Assembly (NCBI RefSeq): GCF_030268205.1
Contig: NZ_BSQF01000001.1
Coordinates: 1,346,649-1,410,648 of the forward strand
DNA: 64,000 bases
From: Allomuricauda sp. NBRC 101325
GTDB taxonomy: Bacteria > Bacteroidota > Bacteroidia > Flavobacteriales > Flavobacteriaceae
Direction of reading: 5' to 3'
The notes under the pieces were generated by a model. The model was not told the origin of the DNA, ran no database searches, and saw only the letters and a list, made by a program, of their open reading frames with translations. Within the stretch, counting starts at the first letter, position 1. The number at the start of each line of letters is the position of its first letter. Made by a program: the position numbers and the translations under genes. Below, piece by piece: positions 38,858 through 47,946 of this stretch.

Positions 38858-39586
38858 TTACTGCAAAATAATTGCGACCACAGCTGCTAGGGAAGCTCCT
38901 AAAATTGGACCAACAATTGGGATCCAAGAATAGCTCCAACCCTTTTCCGCTTTGTTTTTTATGGGAACCAACGCATGTACAATTCGTGGTCCCATATCCC
39001 TTGCTGGATTAATGGCATAGCCAGTAGTTCCTCCCAAAGAAAGCCCGATGCTCCAAACGATAAACGCTACGGGTAGTGCCCCAAGTGACCCCAATCCAAT
39101 AATGGTTTGGTCCGAACTCAATGTAGCATCGGTAAAAAACAATACCGCAAAGATGAGCACAAAAGTTCCCACGATTTCCGAACCTAAATTGAGCAATGTA
39201 TTTGGAATGGCTGGGGAAGTGCAAAACACCGCTCTTTTCAATGCACCGTCATCCGTAGCCTCAAAATGCTTTTTGTTGATGAGCCAAACCGTAAACGCGC
39301 CTCCAATGGCCCCAATAAATTGCGCTATTATATAACTTGGGACGGAGCCCCAATCAAATTCGCCCGCAACTGCCAATCCGATGGAAACTGCAGGGTTGAG
39401 GTGGGCGCCACTATAAGGTCCAGCAACCACCACCCCGGTATAAACGGCCAAGGCCCATCCCGTTGTAATCACGATCCAGCCAGAACTGTTGCCATACGTT
39501 TGCTGCAAACACACATTGGCATTTACCCCGCACCCTAAAACAATCAGTAAAAAAGTGCCTATAATTTCAGAAATAAAAGGTGTCAT
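38858..39586 (-). CDS. glpF: Aquaglyceroporin (MIP family)
   Basis: 242 residues with six membrane helices and the two half-helix NPA motifs: AHLNPAVSIG (about residue 65) and YAINPARDMGPR (about 195). The Asp after the second NPA (NPARD) is the mark of glycerol-conducting channels as opposed to strict water channels. It lies 29 bases downstream of glycerol kinase on the same strand, the usual glpK-glpF pairing, so glycerol entering is phosphorylated at once. Confidence 0.92.
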   Translation of the reverse strand: MTPFISEIIGTFLLIVLGCGVNANVCLQQTYGNSSGWIVITTGWALAVYTGVVVAGPYSGAHLNPAVSIGLAVAGEFDWGSVPSYIIAQFIGAIGGAFTVWLINKKHFEATDDGALKRAVFCTSPAIPNTLLNLGSEIVGTFVLIFAVLFFTDATLSSDQTIIGLGSLGALPVAFIVWSIGLSLGGTTGYAINPARDMGPRIVHALVPIKNKAEKGWSYSWIPIVGPILGASLAAVVAIILQ

Positions 39587-39615
39587 AAATCAGAAAATAA
39601 GTTTGAATGGAAATT

Positions 39616-41112
39616 TTATACGGTTTCGGTCCAGAATTCTAAAGCTTTAATGGCACGATACCAGCCCTGAATGTTTTTTTCAATGGTTTCACGGTCTTCA
39701 GTAGGGCTAAAGTGCACATCGGATTGCCATATATCCTGAATTTCTGCAGCATCTTCCCAATAACCAACTGCCAATCCCGCTAAATAGGCCGCGCCCATCA
39801 CAGTGGTTTCCACAATTTTGGGTCGCACGGTGGTCGTATTCAAAACATCTGCCTGAAACTGCATTAATAAATCGTTGACTGTTGCTCCTCCATCAACACG
39901 GAGTTCTTTTATGGAAATCCCAGAATCAGCCTCCATCGCCTTTAAAATATCCATAGTTTGGTAGGCAATCGATTCAAGAGCAGCACGGGCAATATGGGCA
40001 TCGGTGCTGCCGCGCGTAAGCCCAAAAATGGTGCCTTGGGCGTGTTGGTTCCAGTGTGGGGCTCCAAGCCCAGCAAAGGCAGGTACAAAATAAACACCAT
40101 CCGAACTATTAACAGAAGTGGCCAGTTGTTCCACTTGGGATGATTTTTTTATGATTCCCAACCCATCCCTCAACCATTGAACAACGGCTCCAGCGATAAA
40201 AATACTGCCCTCAAGGGCGTAATGTGTTTTTCCATTGATCTTCCAAGCTACCGTGGTCAAAAGATTATTTTCAGAAATGATGGGTTTTTCGCCAATGTTC
40301 ATCAGCATAAAACATCCTGTTCCATAGGTGTTTTTTACCATCCCTTTTTGGGTGCACATTTGCCCGAACAATGCTGCTTGCTGATCACCCGCAATACCAG
40401 CAATCGGGATTTTGGAGGCGAAGAAATTTGGACAAGTGTTTCCGTAAACTTCACTGGATTGTTTTACTTCGGGAAGCATGCTTTTTGGAATAGTAAATAA
40501 TTCCAGCAATTCATCGTCCCAGTCCATGGTGTTGATGTTGAACAATAACGTACGACATGCATTGGTAACGTCGGTAATGTGAAGATTGCCCTCAGTCATT
40601 TTCCAAATCAGCCATGAATCTATGGTCCCAAGAACCAAATCCCCTGCTTTTGCCTTTTCGCGAGCGCCCTCCACATGATCTAGAATCCATTTTACTTTGG
40701 TTGCCGAAAAATAGGAGTCGATGACCAAGCCGGTTTTTTCTCGAATCATTTTCGATTTCCCGTCCTTTTTTAAGGCATCGCAATAATCCGCAGTGCGTTT
40801 ATCTTGCCAAACAATGGCATTATAAACGGGTTGACCTGTTTTTCGGTCCCAAACCACGACCGTTTCACGCTGATTGGTAATGCCAATGGCAGCCATCTGT
40901 TCGGCCTTGAGTCCTTTTTTGCTTACCACTTCGGCAGCCACTCCGGCTTGGGTGGACCAAATTTCATCAGGGTCGTGTTCAACCCATCCGGGTTTGGGAA
41001 AAATTTGTGTGAATTCTTTTTGGGCGATGGAAATAATAGTTCCTTTTTTGTCAAAGATCACGGCACGCGAACTAGTGGTCCCTTGATCTAATGCCAGTAT
41101 ATATTGGTTCAT
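39616..41112 (-). CDS. glpK: Glycerol kinase
   Basis: 498 residues, full length for the family. The FGGY-kinase motifs are present: [16 protein letters not shown] (phosphate 1), [26 protein letters not shown] and the C-terminal [22 protein letters not shown]. It turns glycerol into glycerol-3-phosphate. It heads a two-gene unit with glpF. The start region overlaps the untranslated leader of the divergent DUF1697 gene. Confidence 0.95.
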   Translation of the reverse strand: MNQYILALDQGTTSSRAVIFDKKGTIISIAQKEFTQIFPKPGWVEHDPDEIWSTQAGVAAEVVSKKGLKAEQMAAIGITNQRETVVVWDRKTGQPVYNAIVWQDKRTADYCDALKKDGKSKMIREKTGLVIDSYFSATKVKWILDHVEGAREKAKAGDLVLGTIDSWLIWKMTEGNLHITDVTNACRTLLFNINTMDWDDELLELFTIPKSMLPEVKQSSEVYGNTCPNFFASKIPIAGIAGDQQAALFGQMCTQKGMVKNTYGTGCFMLMNIGEKPIISENNLLTTVAWKINGKTHYALEGSIFIAGAVVQWLRDGLGIIKKSSQVEQLATSVNSSDGVYFVPAFAGLGAPHWNQHAQGTIFGLTRGSTDAHIARAALESIAYQTMDILKAMEADSGISIKELRVDGGATVNDLLMQFQADVLNTTTVRPKIVETTVMGAAYLAGLAVGYWEDAAEIQDIWQSDVHFSPTEDRETIEKNIQGWYRAIKALEFWTETV

Positions 41113-41172
41113 TTTAGTAATTTATGTGCGCTTGAATTTAATAAATTTAATCTGAGTAATAGTCAGCGACTT

Positions 41173-41712
41173 ATGGAGAGTGTGTTTGTTGCCCTTTTAA
41201 GGGGAATTAATGTGAGTGGTCAAAAGAAAATCAAAATGGCAGATTTGAGAGTTGTTTTGGAAGGAATGGGATTGCAAAATGTGCAAACTTATATCCAAAG
41301 TGGGAATGTTGTATTTGAAAGTGTGGAACTAGATAAATTATGGCTTGAACAAACCATTTTCGCGGCCATAAAACAACATTATGGTTTTGAGGTGCCGACA
41401 TTGATTTTGAAATCGAATGAAATCGAGTCCATCATAAGTGCCAATCCATTTTTAGGAAAAGAGGAAGAAAACAAATTTTATTTTGTGCTCCTCAAACAAA
41501 AACCAGATCCAAATTTGGTTTTGGAATTCAACCAGTTGCAATTCGAACAAGAGGATTTCCATGTTTCCGATTATTGTGTCTATTTACTTTGTAAAAATGG
41601 ATATGGAAATGCAAAACTCAACAATAATCTCATCGAAAAAAAGCTAAAGGTGGAGGCCACTACCCGAAATTTAAAGACCATGCAAAAATTGCTCGAAATG
41701 ACCACCAAGTAA
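41173..41712 (+). CDS. DUF1697 family protein
   Basis: 179 residues, soluble. It opens with the family signature FVALLRGINVSGQKKIKMADLR, then NVQTYIQSGNVVFES, and ends with the ATTRNLKTMQKLLEM motif that closes DUF1697 proteins. The family's biochemical role is unknown. I chose the ATG at 41173 since the signature starts directly after it; the open frame continues upstream into the glpK leader without conserved residues. Confidence 0.87.
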   Translation: MESVFVALLRGINVSGQKKIKMADLRVVLEGMGLQNVQTYIQSGNVVFESVELDKLWLEQTIFAAIKQHYGFEVPTLILKSNEIESIISANPFLGKEEENKFYFVLLKQKPDPNLVLEFNQLQFEQEDFHVSDYCVYLLCKNGYGNAKLNNNLIEKKLKVEATTRNLKTMQKLLEMTTK

Positions 41713-41751
41713 TTGAACTTTGACTTTGAACTTGAGTTTGAACTTGTAATT
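41713..41751. repeat. Short tandem repeat between convergent genes
   Basis: About three imperfect copies of a 12-base unit near TTTGAACTTGAG fill the gap between the DUF1697 stop and the tspO stop. It has no hairpin. It may be simple slippage sequence left between convergent genes. Confidence 0.55.
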
Positions 41752-41758
41752 GTTCTTG

Positions 41759-42235
41759 CTACGAATTAAGTTCCCAAATCTTGTAGTTCAAAGCTGCGGC
41801 GAAAGCTACCCAAAGCAAGTAGGGGACCATCATTAAAGCGGCAGGTCTACTGATCACACGGAACCATTTAATGGTTAAAATGATCATGGTCAATAAGGCC
41901 AAAATAACAATCATTCCTCCAAATGGGTTTTTCAGACCGAAGAAAACAATGCTCCAGAGGGCGTTCAACAATAATTGGAAAACGAAGTGATATAAGGCTG
42001 TTTTAACCCAAATGTGATGGTAACCTTTGGACCAAACCATGCCTGCAGCAACCCCCATTAAGGTGTATAAAAGTGTCCAAACGGGTGCGAAAAGTTCATT
42101 TGGAGGCGTAAAACCGGGTTTGTTCAATGTTGCATACCAGTCGTTTACAGAACTTTGCGTGGCAATTCCGGACAAAAATCCAATTACCAGACAAACAGCA
42201 ACACTGATCGCTATGTAAACAATTCTTTTTTTCAT
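41759..42235 (-). CDS. TspO/MBR family tryptophan-rich sensory protein
   Basis: 158 residues with five membrane helices. Family marks: WYATLNKPGFTPPNELFAPVWTLLYTLMGVAAGMVW (the conserved W-Y-x-L-x-K-P and P-x-W-x-x-L-Y), LLLNALWSIVFFGL and PYLLWVAFAAALNYKIW. TspO binds porphyrins and sterols and is linked to stress and tetrapyrrole control. It stands alone, divergent from the mevalonate genes. Confidence 0.93.
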   Translation of the reverse strand: MKKRIVYIAISVAVCLVIGFLSGIATQSSVNDWYATLNKPGFTPPNELFAPVWTLLYTLMGVAAGMVWSKGYHHIWVKTALYHFVFQLLLNALWSIVFFGLKNPFGGMIVILALLTMIILTIKWFRVISRPAALMMVPYLLWVAFAAALNYKIWELNS

Positions 42236-42326
42236 GGTTGGCGCAACTTCGTCTAAAATAATAATTTATTTCAATCCAATTCCCTGAATGTGGCATGCAC
42301 CGTATATTTGTCCAAACAGCTTTGGT

Positions 42327-43412
42327 ATGACAGAACAAGATTTTTTGCCCAAATCCTATTCCAATTTTCCAGAAAATGGTTTTGTAAAATGGAAAGCGCC
42401 AAGCAATATTGCCTTGGTAAAATATTGGGGAAAAAAGCCTGTCCAGATTCCAGCAAATCCTTCTGTCAGTTTTACTTTGGATAGCTGTGCAACCACCACC
42501 TCTATTGCATTTCAAAAGAAAGAGGACACCGAAAATTTCTCTTTTGACTTCTTGTTCGAAGGAAAACCGAAGGAAGATTTTAAACCGAAAATCCAGACAT
42601 TTTTTGAGCGAGTGGAAAATTACCTTCCATTTTTAAAGACATACCATTTTCAAATTGAGACCTCCAATTCATTTCCGCATAGCAGTGGAATTGCTTCTTC
42701 TGCCAGTGGCATGGCTGCATTGTCCATGTGTTTGATGGATATTGAAAAACAGCTTAACCCTGAAATGGATGATGCTCTTTTTTATGCCAAAGCCTCCTTT
42801 TTGGCCCGTTTGGGTTCTGGTAGCGCCTGTAGAAGTGTAAAAGGGGATTTGGTACAATGGGGAGCCCATAAAAATATTCCAAACAGTTCCAATGAATTCG
42901 GAGTTCCCTATCCGTTTGAGGTGCATGATGTATTCAAAACTTATTGCGATACCATTCTTTTGGTGCATAAAGGCAAAAAGCAAGTGAGCAGTACCGTAGG
43001 CCATAATTTAATGCACGGTCATCCGTATGCGGAAACCAGATTCAAACAAGCATTTGACAACTTGGATGCTTTGAAGCCTATTTTCGCCAAAGGCGATTTG
43101 GACGCCTTCATTAAAATTGTGGAAAGTGAGGCCTTGACCTTGCATGCCATGATGATGACCAGCATGCCTTATTTTATTTTAATGAAACCCAATACGTTGG
43201 AAATCATCAATAAGATTTGGGAGTATCGCGAAAACACCAAGATTCCGGTGTGCTTTACGTTGGATGCTGGGGCGAATGTGCATGTGCTGTATCCATCAAA
43301 CCATAAAGAAGTAGTACTAAAATTTATCGACGAGGAATTGGCCCAATATTGTGAAAATGGCCAATATATTAATGATGGGGTAGGACAGGGAGCCGTTAAA
43401 ATAAACGGTTAA
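42327..43412 (+). CDS. mvaD: Diphosphomevalonate decarboxylase
   Basis: 361 residues of the GHMP superfamily. N-terminal KAPSNIALVKYWGKK and PANPSVSFTLDS are signatures of mevalonate diphosphate decarboxylase, with the ATP-binding SSGIASSASGMAAL (about residues 125-138). It yields isopentenyl diphosphate in the last step of the mevalonate pathway. The Met at 42327 precedes the conserved region; upstream in-frame codons look untranslated. Mevalonate kinase follows 138 bases downstream. Confidence 0.92.
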   Translation: MTEQDFLPKSYSNFPENGFVKWKAPSNIALVKYWGKKPVQIPANPSVSFTLDSCATTTSIAFQKKEDTENFSFDFLFEGKPKEDFKPKIQTFFERVENYLPFLKTYHFQIETSNSFPHSSGIASSASGMAALSMCLMDIEKQLNPEMDDALFYAKASFLARLGSGSACRSVKGDLVQWGAHKNIPNSSNEFGVPYPFEVHDVFKTYCDTILLVHKGKKQVSSTVGHNLMHGHPYAETRFKQAFDNLDALKPIFAKGDLDAFIKIVESEALTLHAMMMTSMPYFILMKPNTLEIINKIWEYRENTKIPVCFTLDAGANVHVLYPSNHKEVVLKFIDEELAQYCENGQYINDGVGQGAVKING

Positions 43413-43550
43413 AAATGAACAGCTAAGCCATTTTTTTGCGTTATTTGCCATGAATTTTGACAACAGCACAGGATTTTAAAGATCAAATGGTTTTGTTTAT
43501 CGATTTGAATGGAAAATCAAACAAAATAGTTTGTATCTTAGTAGGAGCAT

Positions 43551-44489
43551 ATGAAAGGTCCATTATTTTATTCCAAGATTTTACTTTTCGGAGAGTATGG
43601 CATCATTAAAGATTCCAAGGGACTTTCCATTCCATACAACTTTTTTAAGGGTGCCTTAAAACGGGATAAGAACGATTCCGAAATGGCCCAAAAATCGAAC
43701 AAGAGCCTTAAGGGTTTTGCTGCATATTTAAGAGATCTGGAGCAAGAGGAAGAAAATTTGGTTTCTTTTGACCTGGGAGCTTTGGAAACCGATATTGCCA
43801 ACGGAATGTATTTTGACAGTTCCATTCCCCAAGGTTATGGTGTAGGAAGCAGTGGTGCTTTGGTGGCTGCGATTTATGATCGGTACGCCAATGATAAGAT
43901 TACCATTCTCGAAAACCTTACCCGCGAAAAATTGTTGTTGTTAAAGAAGATTTTCGGTAAAATGGAATCTTTTTTCCACGGTAAATCTTCTGGTTTGGAT
44001 CCTTTGAACAGCTATTTGAGCCTGCCTATCTTGATCAATTCACAGGACAATATTGAATCGACCAGTATTCCTTCCCAAAATTTGGAGGGAAAAGGAGCCG
44101 TGTTTTTATTGGATAGTGGAATCACAGGAGAAACTGCCCCCATGGTGCAGATTTTCATGGAAAAAATGAAGCAGGAAGGGTTCAGAAATATGGTAAAAGA
44201 CCAGTTTGTGAAACATACCGATGCCTGTGTGGAAGATTTTTTAAGCGGCAATGTAAAATCCCTTTTCGGAAATCTAAAGCAACTTTCACACGTAGTTTTT
44301 GACCACTTCAAGCCAATGATTCCATCAAAGTTCCATCAACTTTGGCAACAGGGAATCGAAACCAATGATTACTACCTAAAATTATGTGGTTCTGGTGGTG
44401 GTGGTTATATTTTGGGCTTTACCCAAGATCTTGAAAAAGCAAAAGCTGCGCTAAAGGGCCACAAATTGGAAGTGGTCTACAACTTCTAA
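43551..44489 (+). CDS. Mevalonate kinase-like GHMP kinase
   Basis: 312 residues. The GHMP motifs are clear: LLFGEYGIIKDSKGLSIP at the N-terminus, the ATP loop IPQGYGVGSSGALVAAI (about residues 93-109) and the C-terminal KLCGSGGGGYILGF. Its place between mvaD and a prenyltransferase gene argues for mevalonate kinase. Phosphomevalonate kinase is not excluded, and no other GHMP kinase is in the window. A GGAG sequence lies close upstream of the ATG, one of few Shine-Dalgarno-like sites here. Confidence 0.87.
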   Translation: MKGPLFYSKILLFGEYGIIKDSKGLSIPYNFFKGALKRDKNDSEMAQKSNKSLKGFAAYLRDLEQEEENLVSFDLGALETDIANGMYFDSSIPQGYGVGSSGALVAAIYDRYANDKITILENLTREKLLLLKKIFGKMESFFHGKSSGLDPLNSYLSLPILINSQDNIESTSIPSQNLEGKGAVFLLDSGITGETAPMVQIFMEKMKQEGFRNMVKDQFVKHTDACVEDFLSGNVKSLFGNLKQLSHVVFDHFKPMIPSKFHQLWQQGIETNDYYLKLCGSGGGGYILGFTQDLEKAKAALKGHKLEVVYNF

Positions 44490-44502
44490 AAAAAACCATT
44501 TC

Positions 44503-45408
44503 ATGCTAAGCAGAAAAAACAAACTCTTGCTGTTTAAGCTATTGAGTCTGTTCTCTGTGGTTCGGGGTTACAATATTTTGGTTATAACCCTTGCCCAATA
44601 TTTGGCCTCCATCTATATTTTGGCGCCAAACTCTCGTTTACGCGATGTGGTATTGGATCTTAATCTTTTTTTGATCGTTACCGCTTCGGCCCTGACGATT
44701 GCCAGTGGCTATATCATCAATAATTTTTACGATGCGGAAAAGGATTTGATCAACAAGCCCACCAAAAGCATGCTCGATCGGTTGGTTAGTCAACGGTTTA
44801 AGTTGACCACCTATTTTATATTGAATTTTGTGGCCGTTTTTGCTGCGAGTTACATTTCTTTTAAGGCAGTGTTGTTCTTTTCGGCCTATATTTTTGGAAT
44901 TTGGATCTACTCCCATAAACTCAAGCGGATACCCTTTATTGGAAATTTGGTGTCATCCACCTTGGCCATTGCGCCCTTTTTTGTGGTGTTTGTGTATTAC
45001 GGTAATTTTCAAACCGTAATATTTGTACATGCCATCTTCCTGTTTTTGCTGATTTTGGCCCGCGAAATGATCAAGGATTTGGAAAGTATGCCAGGAGATA
45101 TGGCACAAAACTACAGGACCATACCCATTATTTATGGGCCTAAAGTTTCGAAGTTAATAATCGGATTACTTATTGTACTCACCTTGATTCCAGCTTTGTT
45201 GTTGATCAAAACTTTTGATGTAGGATACATGTATCTCTACTTTTCAGCTAGTATTCTGCTTTTGGTGATTTTTCTGTTTTTGCTTTGGAAAGCGGATGGC
45301 AAGAAGCATTATGTTTGGCTGCATAACATCCTCAAATTCATTATTGTGGTAGGTGTTTTTAGTATTTTATTGATCAATGTGGATGTTGTGCTGAACAGAA
45401 TTTTGTAA
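44503..45408 (+). CDS. UbiA prenyltransferase, geranylgeranylglycerol-phosphate geranylgeranyltransferase-like
   Basis: 301 residues with about eight membrane helices. Both Asp-rich, Mg-diphosphate-binding motifs are present: YIINNFYDAEKDLINKP (NDxxxD type, about residue 75) and REMIKDLESMPGDMAQNYRT (about residue 190). In Bacteroidota this gene is usually named after the archaeal lipid enzyme that makes digeranylgeranylglyceryl phosphate. Other prenyl acceptors are possible. It follows mevalonate kinase by 13 bases and shares the isoprenoid context. Confidence 0.83.
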   Translation: MLSRKNKLLLFKLLSLFSVVRGYNILVITLAQYLASIYILAPNSRLRDVVLDLNLFLIVTASALTIASGYIINNFYDAEKDLINKPTKSMLDRLVSQRFKLTTYFILNFVAVFAASYISFKAVLFFSAYIFGIWIYSHKLKRIPFIGNLVSSTLAIAPFFVVFVYYGNFQTVIFVHAIFLFLLILAREMIKDLESMPGDMAQNYRTIPIIYGPKVSKLIIGLLIVLTLIPALLLIKTFDVGYMYLYFSASILLLVIFLFLLWKADGKKHYVWLHNILKFIIVVGVFSILLINVDVVLNRIL

Positions 45409-45469
45409 TTCTTTGTGCTTTAGGTTTTTTGGAACCGAAAAAGACTACATTTGCAAAAAATTACGACTG

Positions 45470-46318
45470 ATGGCGAAATCAGACAATAACAGGGGCAGAA
45501 GACCTGCAAAACCTTCCCGAGGGGGCGATTCTAAAAAACCGTTTGGGAAGAATTTTTCTTCACGACAAAAACCCAGACCAACCGAACCCCAGCAAAAATC
45601 CAATCCCGATGAGATTCGATTGAACCGCTATATTGCCAATGCGGGAATTTGTTCGCGTAGGGAGGCCGATACCTATATTGCGGCAGGTAATGTGACCGTG
45701 AACGGAAAACCTGTGACCGAAATGGGCTATAAGGTTAAACGCTCCGATGATGTCCGTTTTGATGGTAAGCGCCTGAGCATGGAGAAAAAGGAGTACATTC
45801 TCCTGAACAAACCCAAAAACTTTATCACTACCACTAGTGATGAAAAGGGTAGAAGAACAGTGATGGAACTGATCAGTAATGCCACCAATGTCCGTTTGTT
45901 GCCCGTTGGTCGTTTGGATAGAAATACAACAGGTTTGTTGTTGTTCACCAATGATGGGGATCTTACCAAAAAATTGACCCACCCAAAACATGGTGTTCGA
46001 AAAATATACCATGTGCATTTGGACAATGCCTTAAGTCTAGGGGATCTTCATAAAATTGAAGGAGGTCTGGAGTTGGAAGATGGCCCCATTCATGTGGATA
46101 GCATAAGTTTTATTCAAGGGGCACCCAAACGAGAGTTAGGGATAGAAATTCACAGTGGACGTAACCGCATTGTACGCCGAATCTTTGAACATTTAGGTTA
46201 TCAAGTAACCAAACTCGACCGTGTTATTTTTGCCGGACTTACCAAGAAAGACTTGCCCAGGGGCCATTGGAGACATTTGACCGAGCAGGAGGTAATTAAT
46301 TTGAAGAATATCAAGTAG
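45470..46318 (+). CDS. RsuA/RluB/E/F-family pseudouridine synthase
   Basis: 282 residues. A basic, disordered start (NNRGRRPAKPSRGGDSKKPFG) is followed by an S4 RNA-binding domain (IRLNRYIANAGICSRREADTYIAAG, about residues 48-95) and the catalytic domain with the active Asp in LLPVGRLDRNTTGLLLFTNDG (about residue 145). It closes with GRNRIVRRIFEHLGYQVTKLDRV and the tail GHWRHLTEQEVINLKNIK. It modifies a uridine in rRNA. The last 18-19 codons are copied four more times downstream (near 47.0, 48.0, 48.8 and 51.5 kb). The Met at 45470 follows an in-frame but unlikely upstream extension. Confidence 0.92.
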   Translation: MAKSDNNRGRRPAKPSRGGDSKKPFGKNFSSRQKPRPTEPQQKSNPDEIRLNRYIANAGICSRREADTYIAAGNVTVNGKPVTEMGYKVKRSDDVRFDGKRLSMEKKEYILLNKPKNFITTTSDEKGRRTVMELISNATNVRLLPVGRLDRNTTGLLLFTNDGDLTKKLTHPKHGVRKIYHVHLDNALSLGDLHKIEGGLELEDGPIHVDSISFIQGAPKRELGIEIHSGRNRIVRRIFEHLGYQVTKLDRVIFAGLTKKDLPRGHWRHLTEQEVINLKNIK

Positions 46319-46355
46319 CGATAATTTGGGAATGATCTTATAATTAAAATGGAAG

Positions 46356-46898
46356 TCAGTGTCTTTTTATTTTTCCGCTTTTCAAAGCATCCATATACAA
46401 TTTAGCATTTTCATTGTGCTCTTTCAATGTGGAGGAATACATAAGTCGTGAATTCATTTCAGGGGAAAAGCAAAAAAATAAATAATCATGTTTCTTGCAT
46501 TTCAAAACTGATATTATAGTCTCCTTAGATGGTTTACAGATTGGGCCTGGAGGAAGTCCTTTATTCCTGTATGTGTTGAAAGGCGAGTCTATTTCAAGGT
46601 ATTGCCTTAGCACTTTTTTAAGAGTGGTGTCACCTATGGAATACATCACAGTTGGGTCCGATTCAAGAAACATGTCTTTTTCTAGTCTATTGATGTAAAC
46701 TCTAGCAATTTTAGCTTTCTCTCTTTTTAGTTTTGTTTCCTTTTCAACTATAGAGGCAAGTATTAATACTTGTGTAGTGTCCAGTCCGAGCTTTTCAGCT
46801 TTGTGAATTTTTCCATTGGTCCACTTAAATGTCCTATTTGTTGAGCATGAGGTTGATGTTAACAAAGCAATTATTGAAATGTAGAGTAGATATCTCAT
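46356..46898 (-). CDS. Minimal MltG/YceG-like lipoprotein, copy 1
   Basis: 180 residues. A lipoprotein signal (ISIIALLTSTSC) replaces the membrane anchor and LysM-like part of normal MltG (about 340 residues), leaving only the C-terminal catalytic half. The MltG motifs are all there: LILASIVEKET with the catalytic Glu, KIARVYINRLEKDMFLESDPTV, SPFNTYRNKGLPPGPI and HDYLFFCFSPE. It should cut nascent peptidoglycan glycan strands, but from a lipid anchor. A near-identical copy lies at 48085-48627. I use the Met at 46898 that opens the signal peptide. A TTGACG element lies 99 bases upstream. Confidence 0.82.
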   Translation of the reverse strand: MRYLLYISIIALLTSTSCSTNRTFKWTNGKIHKAEKLGLDTTQVLILASIVEKETKLKREKAKIARVYINRLEKDMFLESDPTVMYSIGDTTLKKVLRQYLEIDSPFNTYRNKGLPPGPICKPSKETIISVLKCKKHDYLFFCFSPEMNSRLMYSSTLKEHNENAKLYMDALKSGKIKRH

Positions 46899-46997
46899 AT
46901 AAAATTGGCAATTAAGGGTAGCTATAATCAAATTTCAATGACCATATAAAATGGCAGCAGCATTAAACTTAGTTTGATTATAAAATGGATGTTCACG

Positions 46998-47030
46998 CCA
47001 ATTGACGAATGCCCCTTTTGGGTTGATGGA
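46998..47030 (-). promoter_or_regulatory. TTGACG/TTGATG direct-repeat element a
   Basis: Two half-sites, ATTGACGAAT and GTTGATGGAT, stand 21 bases apart with CCCCTTTTGG between. This is the geometry (9-bp direct repeats, 12-bp spacer) of LytTR-type regulator sites. It lies 99 bases upstream of the first MltG-like gene and directly before a copy of the pseudouridine-synthase tail. Confidence 0.6.
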
Positions 47031-47041
47031 TTTCAAATTTT

Positions 47042-47116
47042 GGTCATTGGGGATACTCGACCGAGCAAGAGGTGATCAATTTGAAGAATATTAAGCGAAG
47101 GGTTTTATCTTCTTAG
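47042..47116 (+). pseudogene. Copied 3' end of the pseudouridine synthase gene, fragment 1
   Basis: Read in the gene's frame, 47042-47095 encodes GHWGYSTEQEVINLKNIK, against GHWRHLTEQEVINLKNIK in the intact gene. Five of the codon differences are silent (ggc/ggt, cag/caa, gta/gtg, att/atc, atc/att). The stop is lost, and the frame runs seven codons further to a TAG at 47114-47116. There is no upstream part of the gene. Confidence 0.85.
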
Positions 47117-47148
47117 TTTCAACTTTATCTATTCAGATTAAGATTACA

Positions 47149-47163
47149 TAGCTTAATTCTTAA
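47149..47163. repeat. Inverted repeat arm, left, bracketing the MORN-type gene
   Basis: TAGCTTAATTCTTAA spans the stop codon of the gene at 47153-47800. Its reverse complement recurs with two mismatches at 47843-47857, just beyond the gene's start. Confidence 0.6.
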
Positions 47164-47800
47164 TTTTTCCGTTTTCATCATATATTGTTTGGCTTACTAA
47201 CACTCCTTGATTATAAACCCTATGTAACATAACTTGACCATTTTCATAATAATAAATCCATTCCTTATGAGGCTTCCCGTTTATAAATACTCCACTCATA
47301 TCTAATTGGCCATTTTCGTAATACACTTTACGAGATGACTTCTTACCCTTGTTATAAGTGTACAAAATTTTTAATTGTCCGTTTGAGTAGTATCCTTCTG
47401 TTTTGTAAGAATTTCCATTTTTATCAAAATGTTCGATATTTTGAATTTTTTTTCCGTCTCTGAAATAAGTTATTTCTTTGGAATTTGGTAAACGCTCACC
47501 ATTTTTCCAATGTGAGGTACGCCAAATTCCACCATTTTCATAAAAATATTTTTTTTCTCCATTTATTTGTCCATAGGGATTGAAGTGTTCAACAATAAAC
47601 AATGTCTCATCCTTTCTATAGGTTTTCCAAACACCAATTTTTATTCCGTTTTTAGTGGTTCCTTCGACTTCTAAAATACCGTTTTCAAAATATTTTTTAA
47701 ATGGTTCGCTAATAGCTTCAGCATTTTCTTTAATTGGATAGACTTTTTTAGAGCAAGAAATTGCTAAGCTAAGTAATAAAGCTATTATAATTTTTCTCAT
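47153..47800 (-). CDS. MORN-repeat (YwqK-like) lipoprotein
   Basis: 215 residues with a lipoprotein signal (IIALLLSLAISC). The mature protein is a run of MORN/YwqK-type repeats of the form YYxNGQLxxxGxxxNGKxHGxW: KKYFENGILEVEGTTKNGIKIGVW, KYFYENGGIWRTSHWKNGE, GYYSNGQLKILYTYNKGKKSS, YYENGQLDMSGVFINGKPHKEW, YYYENGQVMLHRVYNQG. Such proteins are often labelled toxin-antitoxin YwqK antitoxins, but no toxin partner lies beside it, and I would not assign that role. It is cargo of the proposed cassette array, bracketed by inverted repeats, with a TTGACG element 146 bases upstream. Confidence 0.82.
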   Translation of the reverse strand: MRKIIIALLLSLAISCSKKVYPIKENAEAISEPFKKYFENGILEVEGTTKNGIKIGVWKTYRKDETLFIVEHFNPYGQINGEKKYFYENGGIWRTSHWKNGERLPNSKEITYFRDGKKIQNIEHFDKNGNSYKTEGYYSNGQLKILYTYNKGKKSSRKVYYENGQLDMSGVFINGKPHKEWIYYYENGQVMLHRVYNQGVLVSQTIYDENGKIKN

Positions 47801-47842
47801 ATTAATTTAATATTCACATGAAGTTTCTTGTCAACCTAGCAC

Positions 47843-47857
47843 TTAACTATTAAGCTA
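47843..47857. repeat. Inverted repeat arm, right, bracketing the MORN-type gene
   Basis: TTAACTATTAAGCTA is the reverse complement of 47149-47163 at 13 of 15 positions. AACGTT follows at once, as it does beside the right arm of the 51.7-52.3 kb gene. Confidence 0.6.
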
Positions 47858-47946
47858 AACGTTGTTTAGATGACGCATTAGCGATAGACATCTGCCTATT
47901 GGTAGACAGGATTGAAGCTAGATTTTTTATGGATAAAATGTTTATG
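47858..47946. repeat. REP-like block with CTGCCTA...TAGACAG hairpin
   Basis: Starts with AACGTTG, contains the hairpin CTGCCTA-TTGG-TAGACAG and GATTGAAGCTAGATTTTT, and ends with ATGGATAAAATGTTTATG before element b. The same ordering (ACGTT, hairpin, GGAGTGAAG, TTGACG element) recurs near 52.35, 59.85 and 62.23 kb. Confidence 0.55.

Larger units (their letters stand above)
46319..47031. repeat. Duplicated segment, copy 1 (pseudouridine-synthase tail downstream, MltG-like gene, upstream region)
   Basis: About 710 bases, starting right after the pseudouridine synthase stop (TAATTTGGGAATGATC...) and ending at the TTGACG element, recur at 48048-48760 with only scattered base changes. Both copies include a complete MltG-like gene, its upstream 10-bp inverted repeat TATAATCAAA/TTTGATTATA (46923-46932 and 46973-46982 here; 48652-48661 and 48702-48711 there) and a TTGACG element. 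Confidence 0.9.

Noticed and set aside
42096..42515. Minus-strand frame across the tspO/mvaD boundary
   Set aside because: It overlaps two genes with clear family motifs and has a composition typical of a frame shadow.
47153..47800. Toxin-antitoxin system based on the YwqK-like MORN protein
   Set aside because: No toxin gene lies next to it; the neighbours are MltG-like genes, and the protein is a lipoprotein, which does not suit a classical antitoxin.
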